Shown here: piece after piece, positions 1 through 4,669 of the stretch | Layout: each line of letters starts with the position of its first letter | How positions within the stretch are numbered: the first letter of the stretch is position 1 | Assembly (NCBI GenBank): GCA_003153585.1 | Contig: PLZZ01000200.1 | Location: 1 to 5,777, forward strand | Length of the DNA: 5,777 nucleotides | Direction: 5' to 3' | DNA from: Acidobacteriota bacterium | GTDB taxonomy: Bacteria > Acidobacteriota > Terriglobia > Acidiferrales > UBA7541 | Notes under the pieces: model-generated | The model's input: the letters and a program-made list of their open reading frames with translations, nothing else | Database searches by the model: none | Told to the model about the DNA's origin: nothing | Made by a program: the position numbers and the translations under genes

Positions 1-663
1 ATAGTTTTGATTCGAGAAAACACAGAAGATTTGTACGCCGGGCTGGAGCATACGGTGGTTCCGGGGGTGGTCGAGAGCCTTAAAATCATCACGGAACGCG
101 CGTCCACACGCGTGGCGCGATTTGCGTTCGAATACGCGACAAAGTTCGGCCGCAAGAAAATTCATGCCGTTCATAAAGCAAATATCATGAAGCTTTCTGA
201 CGGCTTGTTCCTCACTTCGGTTCGTAAGGTCGCGGCGGAATATCCCGCGATCGAATACAAGGAAATCATTGTCGATAATGCCTGCATGCAGATGGTCCTG
301 AATCCCAACCAGTTCGACATGCTTTTGCTGACGAACCTCTATGGCGACATCATGAGCGATCTGGCAGCAGGGCTTGTTGGCGGACTGGGTGTGGTGCCGA
401 GCGGAAACATGGGCGAGACAGTAGCAGTCTTCGAGGCTGTACACGGAACGGCGCCCGACATTGCGGGCAAGAATATTGCTAACCCAACCGCGCTGCTGAT
501 GAGTTCGATTATGATGCTGCGATATCTCGATGAAATGCAGGCGGCGAAACGGGTCGAAGATGCGCTGCACAAGGTTTATCGCGAGCGTAAATCGCTTACC
601 CGCGATGTTGGCGGCACGGCGAGTACCAGCGAATTTACCGAGAACCTAATTCGGACATTGTAG
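1..663 (+). CDS. NAD-type isocitrate dehydrogenase, C-terminal part (5' end outside window)
   Basis: Partial gene. The frame is already open at base 1 (I-V-L-I-R-E-N-T-E-D-L-Y-A-G), so the TTG at 7 is an internal codon, and roughly the first third of the usual ~335-residue protein is missing. It belongs to the isocitrate/isopropylmalate dehydrogenase family, which oxidatively decarboxylates a 2-hydroxyacid (here probably isocitrate to 2-oxoglutarate, TCA cycle, cytoplasm). Visible signatures are the substrate-binding RENTEDLYAG at 13-42, the catalytic lysine region HKANIMKLSDG at 172-204, the metal-binding and family signature NLYGDIMSDLAAG at 334-372 with its aspartates, and the nucleotide-binding HGTAPDIAGKNIANP at 442-486. 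In the last motif Asp-Ile stands where NADP-dependent E. coli Icd has Lys-Tyr, which indicates NAD+ use. Isopropylmalate or homoisocitrate dehydrogenase are alternatives, but RENTEDLYAG and DIAG favour NAD-isocitrate dehydrogenase. A ferredoxin-like gene follows 63 bp downstream on the same strand. Confidence 0.9.
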   Translation: MVLIRENTEDLYAGLEHTVVPGVVESLKIITERASTRVARFAFEYATKFGRKKIHAVHKANIMKLSDGLFLTSVRKVAAEYPAIEYKEIIVDNACMQMVLNPNQFDMLLLTNLYGDIMSDLAAGLVGGLGVVPSGNMGETVAVFEAVHGTAPDIAGKNIANPTALLMSSIMMLRYLDEMQAAKRVEDALHKVYRERKSLTRDVGGTASTSEFTENLIRTL

Positions 664-676
664 GTGATTGACTTCC

Positions 677-704
677 CTGCCCTGTCCGACGAAAATGAGG
701 GCAG
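677..704. repeat. 7-bp perfect inverted repeat between IDH and ferredoxin genes
   Basis: CTGCCCT at 677-683 pairs exactly with AGGGCAG at 698-704, leaving a 14-base loop. It lies in the 63-bp gap between the dehydrogenase stop and the ferredoxin Shine-Dalgarno sequence. No T-run follows, so it does not look like an intrinsic terminator. As RNA it could be an mRNA processing or stability hairpin, or simply chance. Confidence 0.5.
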
Positions 705-716
705 CAACCAGTTAGC

Positions 717-722
717 GGGAGG
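717..722 (+). promoter_or_regulatory. Shine-Dalgarno site for the ferredoxin-like gene
   Basis: GGGAGG lies 4 bases before the GTG at 727. The frame has an in-frame TGA at 724-726 immediately before that GTG, and the next in-frame ATG (853) is already inside the first cysteine motif. The site therefore fixes the GTG as the start. Confidence 0.8.
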
Positions 723-726
723 CTGA

Positions 727-1104
727 GTGCCTGACATAACTCCGGAAGTTGCGCCATTTCTGAACGGCGAGGTCGCAAAGTACGAACCGATTTCGGAAGG
801 AACTAACACTCGCCGGAAGCGCAAGCCACACATTGTAGCGGTCATCAATGACATGTGCACCGGATGCTCGGGCTCACCGGCATGCGTGGAGTATTGTCCC
901 GTCGCAGAATGCATGTTCTGGGTTCCGGACCCGGAGCACGAACCCTTTGGCAAAATCCTCGTCGATCCCCTGCTTTGTATCGGCTGCAAGCTTTGCACCA
1001 GCAAAGGTCCCGATGGAGCGTTCCTGGAAGGATGTCCCTGGGATGCCATTGATATGGTTCCGCTGGCGGAGTTCGAAGCGCAATACGGCTCGATGCCGTT
1101 TTAA
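727..1104 (+). CDS. Ferredoxin-like protein with two 4Fe-4S cluster motifs
   Basis: A 125-residue cytoplasmic iron-sulfur protein with a GTG start fixed by an upstream stop and a strong GGGAGG. The N-terminal ~35 residues carry no motif and end in a basic patch (RRKRK, about 29-33). The first cluster motif is C44-x2-C47-x5-C53-x3-C57-P. The second is C84-x2-C87-x2-C90-x12-C103-P. Both end in the Cys-Pro typical of bacterial 2[4Fe-4S] ferredoxins, but the spacings are stretched compared with the classic CxxCxxCxxxCP pair, and 26 residues with an extra cysteine (C62) separate the motifs. Such proteins carry low-potential electrons. The partner enzyme cannot be read from the sequence. The dehydrogenase upstream suggests a link to the 2-oxoglutarate branch of the TCA cycle, for example a 2-oxoacid:ferredoxin enzyme, but that is inference. 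It could also be an electron-transfer subunit of an oxidoreductase complex encoded elsewhere. Confidence 0.88.
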   Translation: MPDITPEVAPFLNGEVAKYEPISEGTNTRRKRKPHIVAVINDMCTGCSGSPACVEYCPVAECMFWVPDPEHEPFGKILVDPLLCIGCKLCTSKGPDGAFLEGCPWDAIDMVPLAEFEAQYGSMPF

Positions 1105-1109
1105 TTTTT
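1085..1109 (+). terminator. Rho-independent terminator overlapping the ferredoxin stop codon
   Basis: ACGGC (1085-1089) and GCCGT (1095-1099) form a 5-bp stem with the 5-base loop TCGAT. A T-rich tail, TTTTAATTTTT (1099-1109), follows directly. The hairpin falls in the last codons of the ferredoxin gene and the tail spans its TAA. Read on the - strand there is no T-run after the stem, so it should stop only rightward transcription. The short stem makes it a moderate-strength candidate. Confidence 0.6.
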
Positions 1110-1166
1110 CTGCGCGGTATTACCTGACAGAGTTAACGAGAAGATGATTGGCTTATAGGGTGCCAG

Positions 1167-1673
1167 CTAAGGGCTGCGTTTTTTGCGGCAGTCCGCGCAG
1201 AGGCCGCCTACTTCTGTGCGCGACACGGTGATTTCGATGCCGCAATCGTGGGAGATTTGCCGCTTCAATTCCTCGTACAGCTCGCTTTCGAACTCGCGGA
1301 CTTTCCCACATCCCATGCAAGCGACGTGGATATGGTCGCGCGGGCCGTGGCTCTCGTAAAAGTGACGGTCGCCACGCAGGTGAAGAAGGTCGAGTTCGTC
1401 GATCAATCCCTGTCGCTTCAGCAGATCGAGGGTTCGGTAGACGGTGACGCGGGTGACTCCCGGGTCAATTTTCTGAGCGCGTTCGAGGATTTCGTCGGCG
1501 TCGAGATGCCGCCGGGCGGTTTCCATAACCTGCAGGAGCACTTTGCGCTGCCGCGTGAGGCGTATTCCGCGCGAGGCCAGCTCGTGCTCAAGCCGTCCGG
1601 GGGCTTCGTGATTGATGCGTTCCCCGCTCGAAACGCGATGTGCAGGCGTGGCTGACATGGTATGAGCCGACAT
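1167..1673 (-). CDS. Fur-family metal-dependent transcriptional regulator
   Basis: A 168-residue DNA-binding repressor of the Fur family, which uses a regulatory metal to bind operators of metal-uptake or stress genes. From the start at 1673, a ~25-residue variable N-terminus precedes the winged helix (LASRGIRLTRQRKVLL, about 32-47), followed by the recognition-helix stretch VTRVTVYRTLDLL (about 73-85). The C-terminal dimer domain carries a structural zinc site, C119-x2-C122 and C159-x2-C162, plus likely sensing-metal ligands H56, H104, H114 and H116. The position equivalent to B. subtilis PerR Asp104 is Glu127 (KVREF), which fits Fur or Zur-like sensing better than peroxide sensing; iron versus zinc cannot be decided. 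The start is uncertain. The frame opens at 1733 (188 residues, overlapping the ABM gene by 19 bp, with GGTGGA 9 bases before), at 1673 (AGGAAAG 13 bases before) and at 1658 (no Shine-Dalgarno). Conserved homology begins only near residue 28. Whether it shares the rseP-ABM transcript is unclear, since a candidate promoter overlies the start. Confidence 0.9.
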   Translation of the reverse strand: MSAHTMSATPAHRVSSGERINHEAPGRLEHELASRGIRLTRQRKVLLQVMETARRHLDADEILERAQKIDPGVTRVTVYRTLDLLKRQGLIDELDLLHLRGDRHFYESHGPRDHIHVACMGCGKVREFESELYEELKRQISHDCGIEITVSRTEVGGLCADCRKKRSP

Positions 1674-1680
1674 TATACCA
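1672..1680 (-). promoter_or_regulatory. Candidate extended -10 promoter element for fur
   Basis: The - strand reads TGGTATAAT, a perfect extended -10 (TGn plus TATAAT). Its last two bases are the AT of the ATG at 1673. No good -35 is visible 16-18 bp upstream (CATTCC at 17 bp), which extended -10 promoters can tolerate. Transcription would begin near 1665, giving a nearly leaderless message for the ATG at 1658. It may be coincidental. Confidence 0.4.
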
Positions 1681-1714
1681 AAATTGCTTTCCTGGGAATG
1701 GCGCCGAGCGGAAA

Positions 1715-2011
1715 CTAAATCACAACCTGCCATTTTGTAATTTCCACCGGTCCCGCGAGAATTTCGCCGGCGACTTTTCGGAAGGACTGAATGTGCGGAG
1801 ACTTCGAATGCGCGTCGAGATGTGCTTCGCTGGTCCAGTTCTCATAAAAGACGAATAGCGCGGGATCGGTCTGCGACTGATGCAAATCGTAGTTAATGCA
1901 GCCTGCCTCGGCGCGAGTAGCAGACACCAGACCTTGAAGCACTTGCCGCACGCGTGATTCCTGGCCGGGCTTTGCGCGGATATGAGCGATCACCGTAAGA
2001 GATTCGTGCAC
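1715..2011 (-). CDS. ABM-domain protein, putative quinol monooxygenase (YgiN-like)
   Basis: A 98-residue protein made of a single antibiotic-biosynthesis-monooxygenase (dimeric alpha/beta-barrel) domain. The family includes cofactor-free monooxygenases acting on quinols and polyphenols, and many members of unknown substrate. Visible family features are the opening strand SLTVIAHIRAKPG (4-16), the E35-x-G37-C38-x2-Y41 turn, the F53-x3-E57-x-W59 strand, and the histidines H64, H68 and H73 in the helix that lines the pocket (SEAHLDAHSKSPH). There is no signal peptide, so it is cytoplasmic. The GTG start at 2011 has GGGAG five bases before it. The gene begins 28 bp after the rseP stop, so it is probably the third gene of a dxr-rseP transcript. 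Its stop at 1715 lies inside the longest possible fur frame. The substrate cannot be assigned; a role in quinone redox or oxidative stress is only a family-based guess. Confidence 0.85.
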   Translation of the reverse strand: MHESLTVIAHIRAKPGQESRVRQVLQGLVSATRAEAGCINYDLHQSQTDPALFVFYENWTSEAHLDAHSKSPHIQSFRKVAGEILAGPVEITKWQVVI

Positions 2012-2016
2012 GCGCG

Positions 2017-2021
2017 CTCCC
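2017..2021 (-). promoter_or_regulatory. Shine-Dalgarno site for the ABM-domain gene
   Basis: GGGAG on the - strand, 5 bases before the GTG at 2011. It supports this non-ATG start and independent translation just after the rseP stop. Confidence 0.65.
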
Positions 2022-2039
2022 GCAGGATTTGCAGCGTCT

Positions 2040-3374
2040 CTAGTGATACTGAATCAGCTTGAAGATGTCGCTGTACATGACGAACGCGAAAATACCCAGC
2101 AGAAAGACGAGGCCAACCTGGACGAATCGCTCTTTCACGGCGATGCTCAGATCCCGACGGAGAGTCCCTTCAATCGCCAACATGAGGAGGTGGCCGCCGT
2201 CGAGGATCGGAATCGGAAGGAGATTCAGAAGGCCAAGATTGAGGCTTATAACCGCCATCAGCCAGAGCAGATCCGTCGGTCCCCGCTTGGCCGCTCGGCC
2301 TGATTCTCGCGCGATGCCCACGACGGTCGAAAGTTGGCCAAGCTTCACGCGCCCGGTAAAAAGGCCCTTGAGAACCTGCAAAATCTGGCCCATACCAAGC
2401 GCTGTCTGAATTCCAGCTTCTTTTCCTGCGGGAATAAATTCTTGTTTCTCGAAATCCGCCTGAATCCTGGGCAAAACGCCGACCTGCCAGAACATGCTTC
2501 CGTCCGCGCCCATTCCCTGAACGGGAGTGATGACGAAGGACAAGTCTTTCCCGTCGCGCTGGACGGAGAATTGAATCGGATGGCCGTCGGAGCCGCGCAC
2601 AGCTTCAACCAACTGTTGCCAGGTGACGACTGGCTTCCCATTCATCGCGACAATCTTGTCGCCGGCTTTCATTCCGGCTTTTTCCGCTGGAGTGCCAATT
2701 CCAATTTCATCCGTGACGGCAGGCATAGGCGGGTAGCCGATAACCGACTCTAGAGTGCCTGAAGCCGGTGGCATCTTTGCGGTAAGGATTTGCTCTTTGC
2801 CGGCCCGCTCGACGGTAAGGCTGATTGATTGGCCGGGGAGCACGTCCTTCAGTTGAGTGATTGCCTTCTCCCATGTGCCGGTCCTAACGCCGTTGACTGC
2901 GACAATCCGGTCGCCTGGCTGAACGCCTGAAGCGCCGGTGTCCTTTTGCGGAATTGCCGCCACTTGCGCCGGCTGCCGGAGGTAAGGATCCGCGGGGAGA
3001 CCAACAAGCCAAAAAATTCCCCAAAAAACGACAAAGGCCAGAATGATGTTCATCGTGGGGCCGGCCACAGCGATAATCATGCGCACCCAGCGCGGCTTCG
3101 AAAGGAACTCATAATCAGCGCCGGTGCGCTCTTCCACCGGATTGTCGCCCGCCATGCGCACGTAACCGCCGAAGGGCAGCGCGCTCAACCGGTAGTCGGT
3201 GTCGCCGCGTTTCACGCCGAATATGCGGGGTCCGAAGCCGAAAGAAAACACGTCCACACGAATGCCCGAAAGTTTTGCGGCGACGAAATGTCCCCATTCG
3301 TGGACGAATATCACGACGCCCAGGACGATGGTCACCGAGACGATGGCGATCACTGCGCTATGAAAGTTGGCCAT
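2040..3374 (-). CDS. rseP: Site-2 protease RseP, intramembrane zinc metalloprotease
   Basis: A 444-residue inner-membrane protease of the M50 family, matching the usual length. In E. coli RseP cuts anti-sigma factor RseA inside the membrane to release the envelope-stress sigma factor, and also clears remnant signal peptides. In order: TM1 (about 6-24) running into the zinc motif H25-E26-W27-G28-H29; a membrane-associated loop with FGFGPRIFG and LPFGGYVRM (about 45-74); TM2 (about 99-125); tandem PDZ domains (about 133-200 and 220-285, with GVQPGDRIVAVNG and AGMKAGDKIVAMNG); TM3 ending in NLLPIPILDGG (384-394), whose aspartate is the third zinc ligand; and TM4 (about 417-434). The frame stays open to 3449, but the 25 extra residues would overlap dxr and lie before TM1. 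The ATG at 3374 has AGAGG at ideal spacing and is 13 bp after the dxr stop, so I chose it. Order dxr-rseP is common in bacteria and implies co-transcription. The sigma/anti-sigma target is not in this window. Confidence 0.96.
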   Translation of the reverse strand: MANFHSAVIAIVSVTIVLGVVIFVHEWGHFVAAKLSGIRVDVFSFGFGPRIFGVKRGDTDYRLSALPFGGYVRMAGDNPVEERTGADYEFLSKPRWVRMIIAVAGPTMNIILAFVVFWGIFWLVGLPADPYLRQPAQVAAIPQKDTGASGVQPGDRIVAVNGVRTGTWEKAITQLKDVLPGQSISLTVERAGKEQILTAKMPPASGTLESVIGYPPMPAVTDEIGIGTPAEKAGMKAGDKIVAMNGKPVVTWQQLVEAVRGSDGHPIQFSVQRDGKDLSFVITPVQGMGADGSMFWQVGVLPRIQADFEKQEFIPAGKEAGIQTALGMGQILQVLKGLFTGRVKLGQLSTVVGIARESGRAAKRGPTDLLWLMAVISLNLGLLNLLPIPILDGGHLLMLAIEGTLRRDLSIAVKERFVQVGLVFLLGIFAFVMYSDIFKLIQYH

Positions 3375-3379
3375 GCTTG

Positions 3380-3384
3380 CCTCT
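3380..3384 (-). promoter_or_regulatory. Shine-Dalgarno site for rseP
   Basis: AGAGG on the - strand, 5 bases before the ATG at 3374, inside the 13-bp gap after the dxr stop. It decides for this start over the longer frame that begins within dxr. Confidence 0.75.
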
Positions 3385-3387
3385 ATT

Positions 3388-4575
3388 TTAGTTCTTTCTG
3401 CGCTCGACTTCCAGTTGAGCGAGCCGCCGGGCTTCAGCGTCGGCGGCAAGTACGTCTTCTATCTTTTCAAACGCAGCACGCGGCATGCGTTCCAACACGC
3501 GCTCGATCACCGCGGCAATTCCCGGGAAAGGCAGCTTCCCGGCAAGAAATGCGGCTACCGCGATTTCGTCCGCCGCGTTTAACGCGCACGGCAGCGGTCC
3601 TCCCTGCCTCAGTGCTTCCTTCGCCAGTGCGAGGCACGGAAATTTTCGCGCCGGAACTTCTTCAAACTCCAGCTTGCGCAAAGTGGACCAGTCGAGAGCA
3701 CAATCCTTCGACGGAACCCGCTCCGGATAGGTTAGCGCATAAAGGATGGGCATGCGCATATCCGTTGCGCCGAGTTGTGCCAGAATTGAACCATCAACAA
3801 ATTCCACCATGGAATGAATGGTGGACTGCGGATGAATCACTACTTGAATCTGGTCCAGACCCACATCGAAAAGCCACCGCGCCTCGATGACTTCGAATCC
3901 TTTATTCATCAGCGTGGCGGAATCAATGGTGATGCGCTGACCCATCTTCCAATTAGGATGCGCCAGGGCTTGCTTGGGGGTTGCTTTCGCGATTTTTGCC
4001 AGAGCTGTAGTGCGGAACGGACCGCCGGAAGCAGTGAGGATGAGCCGCTTGACTTCGCTGCGCTGACCCGCGCGCAAGCATTGGTGGATGGCGTTGTGCT
4101 CGCTGTCCACTGGAAGCAGGACCGTGCCGTGGCGCTTTACGGCAGCCATCACCACTTCTCCGGCGGCCACCAGGACTTCTTTGTTCGCCAACGCGATTTG
4201 CTTTCCCTGCTCTATGGCTTTATACGTGGCGGGAAGGCCGACGACGCCCACTGCGGCCGAAACAACCATTTCCGCGTCGGGATGCGTGGCGACGCGTTCG
4301 ATTCCTTCGGCGCCAAAGAGTATTTCGAAACCGGGCTGCGCGGCCTCCCTGCGCCCATGGTGCTTCTTCAAAGTGGCGCAGAGTTCGCGCGCGCCGGATT
4401 CCGTGGCGACCGAAACCACTTGCGGGCGATACTTCGCCACTTGTTCGGCAACCAGAGCAATATTCGATCCCGCAGCCAGCGCTACGACTTCAAACCTCCC
4501 AGGGTGCGCGTCGATTACTTTGAAGCACTGGCGGCCGATGGAGCCTGTGGAGCCGAGAATCGCGATCTTTTTCAT
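3388..4575 (-). CDS. dxr: 1-deoxy-D-xylulose 5-phosphate reductoisomerase
   Basis: A 395-residue enzyme, the usual Dxr length. It converts 1-deoxy-D-xylulose 5-phosphate to 2-C-methyl-D-erythritol 4-phosphate with NADPH and a divalent metal, the committed step of the MEP isoprenoid pathway, in the cytoplasm. The N-terminal NADPH-binding Rossmann domain shows GSTGSIG at 8-14. ALANKEVLV (128-136) holds the conserved Asn-Lys. PVDSEHNAIHQCL (155-167) supplies metal ligands D157 and E159, and NKGFEVIEARWLF (224-236) supplies E231. LTASGGPFR (180-188), HPNWKMG (206-212), HPQSTIHSM (248-256) and MRMPILYALTYPER (273-286) are further active-site or fold signatures. The C-terminal helical domain includes NAADEIAVAAFL (333-344). 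All expected catalytic residues are present. Only a weak GAG precedes the ATG, 4 bases away. It is 13 bp upstream of rseP, so the two are almost certainly co-transcribed. I see no convincing promoter in the 94 bp before it. Confidence 0.97.
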   Translation of the reverse strand: MKKIAILGSTGSIGRQCFKVIDAHPGRFEVVALAAGSNIALVAEQVAKYRPQVVSVATESGARELCATLKKHHGRREAAQPGFEILFGAEGIERVATHPDAEMVVSAAVGVVGLPATYKAIEQGKQIALANKEVLVAAGEVVMAAVKRHGTVLLPVDSEHNAIHQCLRAGQRSEVKRLILTASGGPFRTTALAKIAKATPKQALAHPNWKMGQRITIDSATLMNKGFEVIEARWLFDVGLDQIQVVIHPQSTIHSMVEFVDGSILAQLGATDMRMPILYALTYPERVPSKDCALDWSTLRKLEFEEVPARKFPCLALAKEALRQGGPLPCALNAADEIAVAAFLAGKLPFPGIAAVIERVLERMPRAAFEKIEDVLAADAEARRLAQLEVERRKN

Positions 4576-4669
4576 CAGGCTCTAGTTTATCGGCGTTTGC
4601 GAGAATATGCGAATGCGGAGTGAGCCCGCTTTCCGGATGCCGCCTTGATGGATAACCGGCGTTAGCGCG
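4576..4669. other. 94-bp gap between hydrolase and dxr
   Basis: Read on the - strand, this gap has no stem followed by a T-run and no well-matched -35/-10 pair. Only weak 4-bp inverted repeats are visible, such as TAAC/GTTA at 4652-4663. Read-through from the hydrolase gene into dxr is therefore possible, and a non-canonical or alternative-sigma promoter cannot be excluded. Confidence 0.4.

Noticed and set aside
576..1049. - strand open frame opposite the IDH end and the ferredoxin
   Set aside because: Low-complexity Ser/Gly/Arg-rich translation antisense to clear cysteine motifs; no start context or homology visible.
1174..1191. CTGC/GCAG repeat around a T6 run near the fur stop as a possible terminator
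   Set aside because: Only a 4-bp stem, with the T-run in the loop rather than after the stem, and it lies inside the final codons of fur (CysArgLysLysArg), which explain the sequence.
1248..1655. + strand open frame of 135 codons opposite fur
   Set aside because: Antisense to the Fur zinc motifs and helix-turn-helix; no independent signal.
3375..3449. Longer N-terminus for RseP starting at 3449
   Set aside because: It would add 25 hydrophilic residues before TM1 and overlap dxr by about 60 bp, while the ATG at 3374 has a properly spaced AGAGG and the family-typical start just before TM1.
2946..3890. Long + strand open frame (314 codons) opposite rseP and dxr
   Set aside because: It is antisense to two well-identified genes, spans their junction, is rich in Arg/His/Pro with no domain, and is explained by GC-biased third codon positions of the real genes.
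3814..4623. + strand open frame of 269 codons opposite dxr
   Set aside because: Mirror of the dxr coding sequence with no recognisable motif; Dxr catalytic residues are all intact on the other strand.
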